A stretch of DNA of 64,000 nucleotides from Saxidomus purpurata (GCA_022818135.1 JAFMSR010000015.1:30921929-30985928), one strand, 5' to 3'. Counted from the stretch's first letter, positions 45,813 to 57,840 are shown. Program-made: numbers and translations. The notes: generated by a model not told the origin, from the letters alone.

Positions 45813-46719
45813 CTTGTAGGCAACATTCATTCACATAAGGTGGCACTTTGACACTATGTAATTGTTGTAAAAGTGTAATTGTGTAAAATGTACTTGTTGA
45901 ACTGTTATTAATTATACAGGTGCAACAATCCTTTTACCGCGTTTTCACCCGTGACTCTGTGTATCATGACGCTCTATAACATACATAGGTGTGCATTTCC
46001 TTGGTTGGCTGTCAGACTGGACTTCTAAATGTGTGCTTGTGGTTGCTTTTATTTACCAGATATCTACATTGCTACAATGTATCTTTGTTATTATTATGTT
46101 TCATGTAACCTCAACTTCACTGACAGCTTGTTTGTATGATAGAGTAAGATGACTAGAGGCATAAATGTGTTTGTTACAGTTAGCATGATTTATGGTTCTT
46201 AATTGTATACCATGTAGTTCGATTTAAAGGTCCACTTCTAAGCGAAAATTAAGTGACAGTTATTTCAATGGCAAGTACATTACCTTATGCAAGACACTAA
46301 ATAATGAAGATTGTCAGGTTTACATTTACAGAAAGTGTTTGGAACACGAAGAAAAGTATGTGTATTATGTTGAAATCTCAGTGATTTGACAAAATGACTA
46401 CCCAGGTCTTTTTAACTTTCTTCATAATGCATAGAAAATTAAGTGTGTATGTACTGTGGTTTATTTAGAATTTCTACGTACCAACTTTCATTTTTTATTA
46501 AAACTAACTTATTTTTGTGTTTTTTAAAGTATATTTGATTTTTTGCTTTCGTTAGTATTGGACCTTTGAGATATCAAAAACTTTGTTACCAGAATATCAA
46601 GTACAATAGTACCATTAACTATACACAAGTGTTCGTATCTTGTTCAAATCTGGTACAGTGGTCCGATGTATGTACCTAGTATGGTAATACCTTGCTGATA
46701 GTTCATGATACGATAGTTT
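45813..46719. other. No gene; degenerate minisatellite units at the end
   Basis: Non-coding sequence. From about 46540 it contains scattered diverged units (GTACCTAGTATGGTAATACC, then CCTTGCTGATAGTTCATG at about 46691) of the 46 bp family that forms the main array. Confidence 0.6.
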
Positions 46720-47345
46720 CTTGTTTACCACAAATTTATTGAATAGGTGGTCAGGTCATCCCTGGTATGACAGTATCTTGTTGCTGTTCATGATACGTTA
46801 GTATCTTTTTCTCACTAAATTTGTTAAAAGATCTGGTATGGTTGACCTGGGTTGCTATACATGCTACATTTGTATCGTGTTTGAATATTTACAATTGGAC
46901 AGCACTCGGAGTAATTACACCTATACATTAGGTTGTGGTGACACAAATATGTTTCGGTTCACAAATTTCCTTTCTTATTAAAGACACAATACATTAGTCT
47001 CTTCTTGTACAAATGTAATATGATTCGCTAGAGTCTTGTTGGCAGATTCCATTCAGTACAGAATCTTTATTACTTTAATCCTGATCTAAACAGTCAAATT
47101 CTGTCGATAAAGTCTAGGATATGTTAATAGCTTACTGGAACATACCCTGTATGGATATGTTATATCTTGGGGAGTTACATAATTCTCAATTCTTATGCCA
47201 TACATGTCATTCTTGCTGTTATTTGTTGCCTTACGAATAAAATATGGCTTTATGTGTATTTGCATTCATCGGTTTTGGTTTGCTGTTTACATCAGTAATT
47301 ACTCTTAGTTTTGAAATTTTTGATCATACAATTCTCGACACAACT
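46720..47345 (+). repeat. Direct repeat flanking the minisatellite, copy 1
   Basis: Aligns in the same orientation with 51030-51717, for example GACACAAATATGTTTC, AGAGTCTTGTTGGC, GTATCTTG, and a shared TTTGCATTCATC. Copies have diverged clearly, by eye about 75 to 80 percent. No LTR-type TG...CA ends were identified. Confidence 0.75.
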
Positions 47346-47449
47346 GAGACTAAAATGCCGACAGGCATAAACTGGTGTGTTACAGGTAGCATGATTATGA
47401 ATTTAATTGTATTTAATTTAACATGAGCATTAGTATCTTGTTAAACAAT

Positions 47450-50400
47450 GGTACGGTAGTTGTACCTGGTGCAGTAGTACCTTGCTGATAGTTCATGATA
47501 CAATAGTAAATATTAGTATCTTCGGTACGGTAGAACCTTGCTGATAGTTCATGATACGATAGTATCTTCGGTACGGTAGAACCTTGCTGATAGTTCATGA
47601 TACGATAGTATCTTCGGTACGGTAGAACCTTGCTGATAGTTCATGATACAATAGTATCTTCGGTACGGTAGTACCTTGCTGATAGTTCATGATACGATAG
47701 TATCTTCGGTACGGTAGAACCTTGCTGATAGTTCATGATACAATAGTATCTTCGGTACGGTAGAACCTTGCTGATAGTTCATGATACAATAGTATCTTCG
47801 GTACGGTAGAACCTTGCTGATAGTTCATGATACAATAGTATCTTCGGTACGGTAGAACCTTGCTGATAGTTCATGATACAATAGTATCTTCGGTACGGTA
47901 GAACCTTGCTGATAGTTCATGATACGATAGTATCTTCGGTACGGTAGAACCTTGCTGATAGTTCATGATACAATAGTATCTTCGGTACGGTAGAACCTTG
48001 CTGATAGTTCATGATACGATAGTATCTTGGGTACAGTAGAACCTTGCTGATAGTTCATGATACAATAGTATCTTCGGTACGGTAGAACCTTGCTGATAGT
48101 TCATGATACAATAGTATCTTGGGTACAGTAGAACCTTGCTGATAGTTCATGATACGATAGTATCTTGGGTACAGTAGAACCTTGCTGATAGTTCATGATA
48201 CAATAGTATCTTGGGTACAGTAGTACCTTGCTGATAGTTCATGATACAATAGTATCTTGGGTACAGTAGAACCTTGCTGATAGTTCATGATACGATAGTA
48301 TCTTCGGTACGGTAGAACCTTGCTGATAGTTCATGATACAATAGTATCTTCGGTACGGTAGAACCTTGCTGATAGTTCATGATACAATAGTATCTTCGGT
48401 ACGGTAGAACCTTGCTGATAGTTCATGATACAATAGTATCTTCGGTACGGTAGAACCTTGCTGATAGTTCATGATACAATAGTATCTTCGGTACGGTAGA
48501 ACCTTGCTGATAGTTCATGATACAATAGTATCTTGGGTACAGTAGAACCTTGCTGATAGTTCATGATACGATAGTATCTTCGGTACAGTAGAACCTTGCT
48601 GATAGTTCATGATACAATAGTATCTTCGGTACGGTAGAACCTTGCTGATAGTTCATGATACAATAGTATCTTCGGTACGGTAGAACCTTGCTGATAGTTC
48701 ATGATACAATAGTATCTTCGGTACGGTAGAACCTTGCTGATAGTTCATGATACAATAGTATCTTCGGTACGGTAGAACCTTGCTGATAGTTCATGATACA
48801 ATAGTATCTTCGGTACGGTAGAACCTTGCTGATAGTTCATGATACAATAGTATCTTGGGTACGGTAGAACCTTGCTGATAGTTCATGATACAATAGTATC
48901 TTCGGTACGGTAGAACCTTGCTGATAGTTCATGATACGATAGTATCTTGGGTACAGTAGAACCTTGCTGATAGTTCATGATACAATAGTATCTTGGGTAA
49001 GGTAGTACCTTGCTGATAATTCATGATACAATAGTATCTTCGGTACGGTAGAACCTTACTGATAGTTCATGATACAATAGTATCTTCGGTACAGTAGAAC
49101 CTTGCTGATAGTTCATGATACGATAGTATCTTGGGTACAGTAGAACCTTGCTGATAGTTCATGATACAATAGTATCTTGGGTACAGTAGAACCTTGCTGA
49201 TAGTTCATGATACAATAGTATCTTGGGTAAGGTAGTACCTTGCTGATAGTTCATGATACAATAGTATCTTCGGTACAGTAGAACCTTACTGATAGTTCAT
49301 GATACGATAGTATCTTGGGTACAGAATTATTACCTTGCTGATAGTTCATGACACAATAGTATCCTGGGTACGGATGTACCTTACTGATAGTTCATGATAC
49401 GATAGTATCTTGGGTACAGTCGTACCTTGCTTGCTGCTAGTTCCTGATAAAATAATATCTTGGGTACGGAAGAACCTTGCTGATAGTTCATGGTAAGATA
49501 GTATCTGGAGTACGGTAGTACCTTGCTGATAGTTCATGATCCGATAGTATCTTGGGTACAGAAGTAGTACCTTGCTGATAGTTCATATGATAGTATATTG
49601 GGTACGGTAGTACCTTGCTGATAGTTCATGGTCAGATAGTATATGGAGTACGGTAGTACCTTGCTGATAGTTCATGGTCAGATAGTATATGGAGTACGGT
49701 AGTACCTTGCTGATAGTTCATGGTCAGATAGTATATGGAGTACGGTAGTACCTTGCTGATAGTTCATGGTCAGATAGTATATGGAGTACGGTAGTACCTT
49801 GCTGATAGTTCATGGTCAGATAGTATATGGAGTACGGTAGTACCTTGCTGATAGTTCATGGTCAGATAGTATATGGAGTACGGTAGTACCTTGCTGATAG
49901 TTCATGGTCAGATAGTATATGGAGTACGGTAGTACCTTGCTGATAGTTCATGGTCAGATAGTATATGGAGTACGGTAGTACCTTGCTGATAGTTCATGGT
50001 CAGATAGTATATGGAGTACGGTAGTACCTTGCTGATAGTTCATGGTCAGATAGTATATGGAGTACGGTAGAACCTTGCTGATAGTTCATGGTCAGATAGT
50101 ATATGGAGTACGGTAGAACCTTGCTGATAGTTCATGGTCAGATAGTATATGGAGTACGGTAGTACCTTGCTGATAGTTCATGGTCAGATAGTATATGGAG
50201 TACGGTAGTACCTTGCTGATAGTTCATGGTCAGATAGTATATGGAGTACGGTAGTACCTTGCTGATAGTTCATGGTCAGATAGTATATGGAGTACGGTAG
50301 TACCTTGCTGATAGTTCATGGTCAGATAGTATATGGAGTACGGTAGTACCTTGCTGATAGTTCATGGTCAGATAGTATATGGAGTACGGTAGAACCTTGC

Positions 50401-50780
50401 TGATAGTTCATGGTCAGATAGTATATGGAGTACGGTAGAACCTTGCTGATAGTTCATGGTCAGATAGTATATGGAGTACGGTAGTACCTTGCTGATAGTT
50501 CATGGTCAGATAGTATATGGAGTACGGTAGTACCTTGCTGATAGTTCATGGTCAGATAGTATATGGAGTACGGTAGAACCTTGCTGATAGTTCATGGTCA
50601 GATAGTATATGGAGTACGGTAGAACCTTGCTGATAGTTCATGGTCAGATAGTATATGGAGTACGGTAGTACCTTGCTGATAGTTCATGGTCAGATAGTAT
50701 ATGGAGTATGGTAGTACCTTGCTGATAGTTCATGGTCAGATAGTATATGGAGTATGGTAGTACCTTGCTGATAATTCATG
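47450..50780 (+). repeat. 46 bp minisatellite, about 70 copies, two subfamilies
   Basis: Every unit contains CCTTGCTGATAGTTCATG. Type A (about 47460-49560) continues ATACAATAGTATCTTCGGTA or ATACGATAGTATCTTGGGTA; type B (about 49590-50760) continues GTCAGATAGTATATGGAGTA. Both are 46 bp, but the two types do not mix except in a diverged transition zone about 49320-49600. Type B units are almost perfectly identical and carry a GTAGTACC/GTAGAACC dimorphism. The array is open in one frame only for short runs and is not coding. Confidence 0.97.
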
Positions 50781-51029
50781 ATACGATAGTATCTTATGGA
50801 CAAAAGTACCTGGCTTAGTTCATTATACGATAGAATCTTGTGTATAGAAGTACCTTGCTATGAGTTCAGGATACGACAGTATGTTTGGTACGGTAGTACC
50901 TTGCTGATAGTATCCTCAGTACGGTAGTACCCTGTTTGGTTCATGATATGATGGTATCTTGGGTAAGGTAGTACCTTGCTGACAGTTCATGATACGATAG
51001 TATCTAGGATACGGTTATACCTTGTAAAT

Positions 51030-51717
51030 AGTATCTTGTTTATCACAAAATTTATGGAATAACTGGTCCGGTTATTACGGGTACGATAGTATCTTCTCTC
51101 TATATTTGTCAAAATATTTGGTGTGGTTGACCTGGTTTACTATACATCATAAGTTAGTATCTTAGATGATTATTTACAATTGCACAACACTCAAAGTAAT
51201 GATAGGTTCGGTTGTGGTTGACACAAATATGTTTCAATTCAATGATCGCAATTCTTAGTACAACACAATACATTAGTATTTTCTTAGAATATAATTTGAT
51301 AGAGTCTTGTTGGCTGATTCCATAAGTACAAAATCTTTATTAAGTTCATTCTTATATTTATAAACAGTCAAAAATCTTTCTACAATTTGTATCAAAACAA
51401 AAATAATATCAAACAGGGAATGCCACATACCAAAAACGCAGCCTCCCCAAAACGAGCCCCATAGCACCCAGAAGTGCACACCATCAAGTCGAAGATATGT
51501 TCATATCTTCCTGGGACATACCTTCAGATATTTTAGTATCTTGGAATGTTACATTAGTTCATATGCCATATATGTCATTTCTTGCTGTTAACTTTGTTGT
51601 CTTAATGTATATATATTGTTCTTTGTTAATTTGCATTCATCAGTTCAGTTTGCTGTTTACCTCAATAATGCCTCTCAAGTTTTAAAAATTCCTTATCATA
51701 CAATTGTTGACACCACA
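51030..51717 (+). repeat. Direct repeat flanking the minisatellite, copy 2
   Basis: Pairs with 46720-47345. It runs directly into the DIRS relic at 51870, suggesting it may be internal or terminal DIRS-element sequence, with the array expanded between two copies. Confidence 0.75.
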
Positions 51718-51869
51718 TTTCTATATGCCATGTTTCAAAACTCGGATACAAAATACGGTCTTATGAATATATTGAATTGGCATTATTATTGTCCGATGAT
51801 GTGGAAGACCCAGAGTCCTGGACTCTTCCGCTTGGTATAGATCACCAGTGGGACAGTTACACTGCAAAA

Positions 51870-52700
51870 ATCATTTATCTTTTCCAGACACTGCCTCGAT
51901 AAATGATGGTATCACACAAGATCTCTGTTCCGTTTATTATCAGACCATAGATAATGCTATTGACCTTATTCGAGCATGTGGTCCGAACTCTTTTATGACA
52001 AAAGGGAACTTGAATATGCTTTAAAATAGTGCCACCAATGACCTTGAACTACTAGGTTTCTCCATCGATGGTCAGTTCTGCATTGTAATTTGATAGGACT
52101 TTACCCATGGGCTCGTCTTATTCATGTGCACTATTTGAAAGTGTTAGCAGAGCCATTCACTGGATAGCTGTCCGCCAACTTAAATGACAGCATTGTGCCC
52201 ACAATTTCGGAAAGTTCTTCATTTCCTCAAGCAACTTGCGTGTCGGCGAAGTTACAGCAAATACTTCTCCGTCTCGGCTGTCTTGTACTGATGTACACTT
52301 CCAACACGATGGCTAGTCCGGTAAATTAACTGGTTTTGAATTGACACTCTGAGATTATAAGCTCAGTAGAAGCTCTCAAACAACCCTTTCCTGGTCAGTA
52401 ACACATGAATTCTCAATGTGTCCAGTTCCCGCTCTCGGGACTTATTTACAACCGGATACTCCATGGCCCCCTGTTTGCGTTATGGATAAATCACCCATAC
52501 CTTGCTCATTTTTCACACAGTCGCTGTGCCTTGCGTTTAAATTTCTTGGGGGGTTATACAGTGTCATACATTGTATCACCAAATACAAAGGTCATAGTTT
52601 TCGCACTGGTGCAGCAACATAAGCAGCTGCTATGAGATTATAGACCTCCATTCGCAGAGGTATCATTGGTTTTCCAATGCCTTCAAACAGTATATATGCA
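51870..52700 (+). pseudogene. DIRS-type retroelement relic: RT and tyrosine recombinase
   Basis: First part, reverse transcriptase: SINDGITQDLCSVYYQTIDN (51895-51955), ACGPNSFMTKGN, then after a stop TNDLELLGFSIDGQF (52035-52080), and LPMGSSYSCALFESVSRAI (52093-52150), in the order seen in DIRS-family RTs. The YxDD-containing centre and RNase H/methyltransferase region are missing, and the sequence jumps at about 52200 to NLRVGEVTA. This starts a tyrosine recombinase whose HxxR box reads GHSFRTGAAT (52590-52620), followed by FSNAFKQYI with the catalytic Tyr codon at 52691-52693. The first Arg of the R...HxxR...Y set is probably in the LRVGEVT segment. Stops at 52030, 52090, 52620 and others show it is dead. 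Internal deletion and frameshifts separate RT from recombinase. Confidence 0.82.
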
Positions 52701-52769
52701 TCCCAGTGTTACAATGCTAAATTCCACATTTGTTCCAGTAATGGCCACTGCTCCACTGATATGAATGCT

Positions 52770-54300
52770 ATGGGGACAAGGGCCTCTAGCATGTACAAAT
52801 TAATTCAACTGTGTACCTCATTGACTTAGCTGATCTTGTGGACAAGGGCCTCGGACAGCTTAATCTTTGGTTTCTTTGTGTTGCTTGGTACTGTACCTAT
52901 TTTTGTTACGATAACACATACTTTACACGACGTTTTGTTCATTACTGTTAAAATGTATCATATATGAATATGTAGCTGTCGTTAGACACAGTCCAATGCC
53001 ATAAGGAATTTTCCGGGCAATTTTGCTTTTATAGCATAGAGGTATATGTATATATACATTTTTTGTATATATATTGCTCATCAATTTTGTTACTCCACAA
53101 ATCTGTCATGGGGACAAGGGCCTCTGACAGCAATTTACTTTCTTTTTCCTTTAACGCAAATTAATCTAAGCGCTGTGTGTTTCTGTTAGTGCCCAAGTTT
53201 AGCTGGGCCATATGTTTGACTGGAATAGTGTCCAAATTTAGCCGGGCCATAATTATGTTTCTCTAGTCACTCATAACATTGTTATATCATGATTTCTTCG
53301 GCATTTTTCAGTTAATCAATTAGATAGAGTGTATTGAAATTGTTGCGTTAATTCATCATTGGTCATGGGGACAAGGGCCGCTAACTGGAGCTTGTGCCAT
53401 CGTGATAATTTTCAGGCTTAGCATGCTGATCTTGGGGACAAGGGCCTCGGACAGCCTAATATTTGGTTTGTTTATGTTGCTTTGACACTGTACATACTTT
53501 TGTTGCGATAACAAATACCTTACATGACAGTTTGTTCATTACTGTTCAAATGTATATGGAAATGTTACTGTCGTTAGACATAGTCTACTGCCTAAAGATT
53601 CTTTCAGTAGCATTTTGCTTTTGTAGAATAAAGGTATATGTATATATATAATTATGTATATAGGTCATCAATTTTGTTACTCCACAAATCTGTCATGGGG
53701 ACAAGGGCCTCTGACAGCAATTTACTTTAATATACCTTTAACATGGATTACTCTAACTGCTGTATACTTCTCTTAGGCCTGATTTCAGCTGGGTCATGTT
53801 TCTTGAGTCATTCATGAAATTGTTATATAATTATTTATGCGGCATTTTTCAGTTAATCATTTAGAAAAAGTGTATGGAAACTGTTGCGTTACCTCATAAC
53901 TGGTCATGGGGACAAGGGCCTCTGACAGGAATGGGTTGTCATCGTGATAATTTTCAGGCTAAGCATATGCATTATTTGATTCTATCAATTCTAGATACAA
54001 TACTCACATAACTATGCTATGCACTCGTTTGTCATGAGGACTAGGGCCTCCGCCACAACTTGCTGTCAATTTCATATCAACAACATTTTCATCAGTCTCT
54101 TTATTTTTTATATGAATTGTTTACAATTGTGTGTGTTACTTGTAGCTGTCGTTAGACACAGTGCAATGCCATAAGGATTTTTTTTTTCAGTGCAATTTTG
54201 CTTTTATAGACTAGAGGTATATGTATATACATAAAGGTCATCTAATTTGTTTCACCACAAATCTGTCAAGGGGACAAGGGCCTCTGACAGCAATTTACTT
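52770..54300 (+). repeat. Tandem repeats with GGGGACAAGGGCCTC
   Basis: The mark GGGGACAAGGGCCTCTGACA or a variant occurs at about 52776, 52846, 53109, 53368, 53437, 53698, 53910, 54036 (GAGGACTAGGG) and 54271. Corresponding sites recur every 540-595 bp (52846 to 53437, 53109 to 53698, 53698 to 54271), so a diverged unit near 590 bp with several copies of the mark is repeated. It sits 3' of the recombinase relic, where DIRS elements carry non-coding terminal repeats. Confidence 0.8.
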
Positions 54301-55095
54301 TAATTTACTTTTACAATGGATTACTCTAACTGCTGTATGTTTCTCTTAGTGCCCGATGCTCCAATATCCTGCCGTTCACTTGTTGGTTGGTTTTTTGTTG
54401 GCGGTTATTGCGAACAGCAATGTTCGCAATATGTGGCGGCTTATTATTGGCCAACATTTGATTGCGGAATTAAGTTACATTGTATTAATGCAATACTCAT
54501 TTACTGTGTTTTTCATTATAACATGCATAATACTAGTAGTTACAGAAAAATGTATATTTCTCTTTATAATATGTATGTATTGTTTGCATATTTTGTTGAT
54601 CATGATAAATGTTCATGCATTATGTATTTTGATACATTTTATACATTTTTCAAGTAACTTGTCATTTATTAAAATGACATATTTCATTTCAATTGGACTA
54701 TGTGTTTTCCTTATCCCTTGCAATCAAACATAGAATAACCCCTTCAAGTAATCGGCAGACATAAAATATTTTATAAGTGTTATAGCAAACATTAAGAAAT
54801 AAGAGTCGGTCCACAAATGACAAAATAACATAACAATAACCACATGACTGTATGCTTCCGGTACGCTGTCGCCAGATGTCGTTGTTAAATGACGTCACGT
54901 GTCGTCATATGAATTTAAACGTTACCACGCAACGTAGATAGGCACGATATTCGCATGTTCCAAGTTTCAAACTGATTGTCAGTGCTTATGGTCTAAACGC
55001 CATGGTACGTATCTTATACAGTATCCAAATTTATGAATTTTAATGAGATTTCAGATCAGGCTAAAATCTGCCCTTAACGGGCCAATCCCTTTATC
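54301..55095. other. No gene seen; small palindrome
   Basis: Hydrophobic AT-rich open frames at 54316-54733 on two overlapping frames show no family signature. 54407-54430 is a perfect ATTGCGAAC / GTTCGCAAT palindrome with a 6 nt loop. No gene supported. Confidence 0.5.
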
Positions 55096-55101
55096 CAAGT
55101 G

Positions 55102-55262
55102 CAGGGCTAGCTCTGGCATTAACAAATGCCAAAATTAGTTTTAAAAAAAGTTAAATTGGCTAAAGGAAAATTAATTTGGCTGCAGGCTCGCTTTGCATGC
55201 AAAATAGACAGCACTGCGCAGAAATAATCGCTCATAGAAAAAATGGGAAAGTGCCAGCCCTG
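55102..55262. mobile_element. hAT-like MITE candidate
   Basis: The left end CAGGGCTAGCTCTGGCA and the right end TGCCAGCCCTG are inverted with small differences (CAGGGCT[A/G]GC). CAAGTGCA occurs on both sides (55096-55103 and 55263-55270). The left copy overlaps the first two bases of the terminus, so the duplication could be 6 or 8 bp. CAGGG-type termini and an 8 bp duplication are typical for hAT. 160 bp, no ORF. Confidence 0.55.
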
Positions 55263-55486
55263 CAAGTGCATTCTTTGTCGGTCATAGTTTGATATTTGAC
55301 GTTAATAATAATATAATGTTTTCCTTGTTCGCTATAAATATCAATTGATGCGTAATTTGTTTCGCTTGATATAAAGTTTCTATTCATCACCTTGTTGTGG
55401 TCTCGATCATTGTATACATCAGTAATATTAGCAAAAACAATGCCTGAATCCGGTTTGCAACACATAAAATGTGCATTAAATCTTAA

Positions 55487-55856
55487 AGGGGCACTCCCTA
55501 CATCTAGCAGATTATATTCTCGAAACATAATTTATGCGTTCAATTAACGTAAATTGATAAATGAATACAATTTCAAAGAAGAACCTATGGCGAAAAAAGC
55601 ATAATTTTACCACAATAAATCAATATAGAGGCTTCCTGTTATAAATCGCATCCACCCATTTATTGTACAACAACAACTCTACAAAGACTATTGAATGGTT
55701 TACGGTACTGCAGTATATTTTAAACCGCTGATTTTATCGATAATGACTGGGAATGCATAGCTGAAACTTTAAGGTTAATTTATGATACTTCCAAATACTC
55801 TATTATTTATGTTTTAGAGGTTATTTAGTTTGGCATCAGTTATAGGGTATGTCCCT
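55487..55856. mobile_element. TTAA-flanked MITE with AGGGRCA...CCCTA termini
   Basis: After TTAA (55483-55486) the left end reads AGGGGCACTCCCTAC; the right end, read inward from TTAA (55857-55860), is AGGGACATACCCTA. A 370 bp element, no ORF of interest. A truncated second copy is at 61234-61490 (shared CTAGCAGATTATATT, AATATAGAGGC, GGTTTACGGTACTG). Confidence 0.75.
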
Positions 55857-55861
55857 TTAAT

Positions 55862-56190
55862 AACGTTACTTAAATATCCGTACTTTTCCGTAATGAGCGC
55901 ATTTCGACATTATCAGCACATTAATTTCTTAAACAAGAGTTCGTGAAATAAACTGTGTAATCGAGCCCGTAAGCTATGGACTTTTCTACAATCGTTTGAA
56001 GATGTCTATACTGTTTTATATGTAACATGTTTTGTCGTATGCTACATTCAAACAACAGCTTGATGTGGTCTATCTTACACTACTTTCTCGTAGCGCAATT
56101 TCTCAGTTGTTATTAGCATATATCACAGTTAAATTGTCTACGATTTTTGAAATGTGGTATGGTAACTATGACCTAACAGCCCCAGGCCAA
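55862..56190 (-). mobile_element. Partial second copy of the GGCCTGGGG element
   Basis: The reverse complement matches 17960-18290, from GGCCTGGGG through CAACAGCTTG-like interior, GGGCTCGATTACACA to ACGGAAAAGTACGGATATTT. Only this end of the family is present; it abuts the TTAA MITE on its left. Confidence 0.72.
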
Positions 56191-56598
56191 AAATAATAAT
56201 TTTTATATACTGTACAGAATGGAGTATTTTTGCCGCTCAAGAGGGAACAGAACAGACCAGACTATAACAGAGCAATATATATATATATATATATTAACGG
56301 GTGTTGGCGTAACTACGTTCCTAAAAATACTGGCAACTCCGCTGAAAGAAATAGTTCGAATAGTTTGTAAAATAATTAATATTTATATTTCTCTCCCTCA
56401 TGATGAGATGCATATACATTTTTCATTCTGCGTTTAGACTGCTGTAGCAGACTTTAATTTTGCTTTTAGAAGCTGAGAATCTTTGGAAATATGCGTACAA
56501 GCTGTATTTCCTAAAACTTAGTGCGGGAGATATGTGCATACATTGTATCTTAGTCGTAAAAGATAAATCGTTCTTATTCTAAAGACTATCTTCCAAAT
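56191..56598. other. No gene seen; (AT)n tract
   Basis: 56275-56293 is (AT)n. A plus-strand frame of 72 codons at 56219 crosses this tract and has no family signature. Confidence 0.5.
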
Positions 56599-56690
56599 TG
56601 AGTGCGTGCGTGATTGCGTGCGTGCGTGTGTCAGCTCGTGCGTGCGTGCGTGTGTCAGCTCGTGCGTGCGTGCGCGCGCGCCTGTCCGTC
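56599..56690 (+). repeat. (TGCG)n microsatellite
   Basis: Interrupted GTGCGTGCGTGCG tract with two TGTCAGCTCG interruptions, ending in GCGCGCGC. It gives Arg/Ala/Cys or His/Thr-rich chance frames on both strands. Confidence 0.95.
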
Positions 56691-56719
56691 CGAGTTCAGC
56701 TCGTCCGGGCTGTAACTTA

Positions 56720-57840
56720 TCCATTGATCAAGGCAATCTTAAATAACTTGGCACGAATGTTCACCATCATGAGACGGAGTGTCATGCGCAAGAACCCGGG
56801 GTCGTATTCCGGTAGCATCTTAAGTGATTTCTTACGTATTCTAACTTAAAAATTAATTTCGTTTTTTGTTGCCCTACCCCCACTTAAATACAGAAATACT
56901 GACCATATTAAAAAGTACCATTAAAGTTAAAATAGGTATGTTTGCAAGTATCTATTTACATTTAATTTTGTTCTAGGTTCCAAAAAGTATAACAAGCAAT
57001 GTAGAATTACAAAAAATGTATTATAATTCTACAAGCTTAACATATGTAACAAAAAATATGCAATAGTGCCAAAAACTAGGGTATACAATTTGCCTAATTT
57101 TGCCACGAGACATATCACACATGTACATATACACGACTGCAGCAAAAGATTCGGAGTAGGGCCATCACTATTCACACATCACACATCCAAATTTTTTCAA
57201 TTATTATAATTCTCTCAAAAGTCAATGATTGTTTGTAATTTCATCATTATTATAGGAAATGGTCATGGGAGATTTAATAGATGTTCAAGATGCTGCAATA
57301 CATATTTACCTTTTTAAATTATCTTCTTTAGGAAATTGTTAAATTTAAGGAAAATCTTCAGATTTGACTTGAAATGCTACTGGAATATAGCCCGAGGTCC
57401 CTATGTCTAAGTTCAAGGTCATTCTTAGAGGTTAAAGATCAAATTCAAGAACGACTTTGTCCGGAGCATATCTTCTTAATGCATGGAGGGATTTTGATGT
57501 AACTTGGTACAAACGTTCACAACCATTAGACGGAGTATCATGCGTAAGAACAAGGTCCCTAGTTCCAAGGTCAAAGTCAAATTTAGAGGCCAAAGATCAG
57601 ATACAAGAATAATTCAAGAATGACTTTGTCCGGAGCATTTCTTCTTCATGCATGGAGGGATTTTGATGTTACTTGGCACAAGTGTTCATCACCACGAGAC
57701 GGAGTGTCATGCGCAAGAACCAGGTCCCTAGTTCTAAGGTCAATGTCACACTTAGAGGTTAAAAGTCAAATTCAAGAATATCTTTGTCCGGAGGATTTCT
57801 TCTTCATGGGCACAAGTGTTCACCACCATGAGCTACCATT
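56720..57840 (+). repeat. Tandem-monomer repeat, about 160-170 bp units
   Basis: Marks TTTGTCCGGAGCATTTCTTC at about 57455, 57626 and 57784 (the last as GGAGGAT), with ACTTGGCACAAGTGTTCA, GAGACGGAGTGTCATGCGCA and AAGGTCAAAGTCA in each unit. 56735-56815 is a detached unit with the same GAGACGGAGTGTCATGCGCA. Family type is common in bivalve genomes; no gene. Confidence 0.85.

Noticed and set aside
47413..49537. ORFs within the 46 bp minisatellite
   Set aside because: Chance frames in tandem repeats without an open frame over the whole array.
46720..51717. LTR retrotransposon with 0.65 kb LTRs
   Set aside because: The direct repeats lack clear TG...CA ends and the interior is minisatellite with no gag-pol; a duplication or DIRS-related origin fits better.
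54316..54733. Two overlapping hydrophobic ORFs of 113 and 125 codons
   Set aside because: AT-rich sequence gives Ile/Leu/Phe/Tyr-rich frames; no motif and overlapping frames of equal quality.
56518..56849. Arg/His/Thr-rich ORFs on both strands
   Set aside because: Generated by the (TGCG)n microsatellite.
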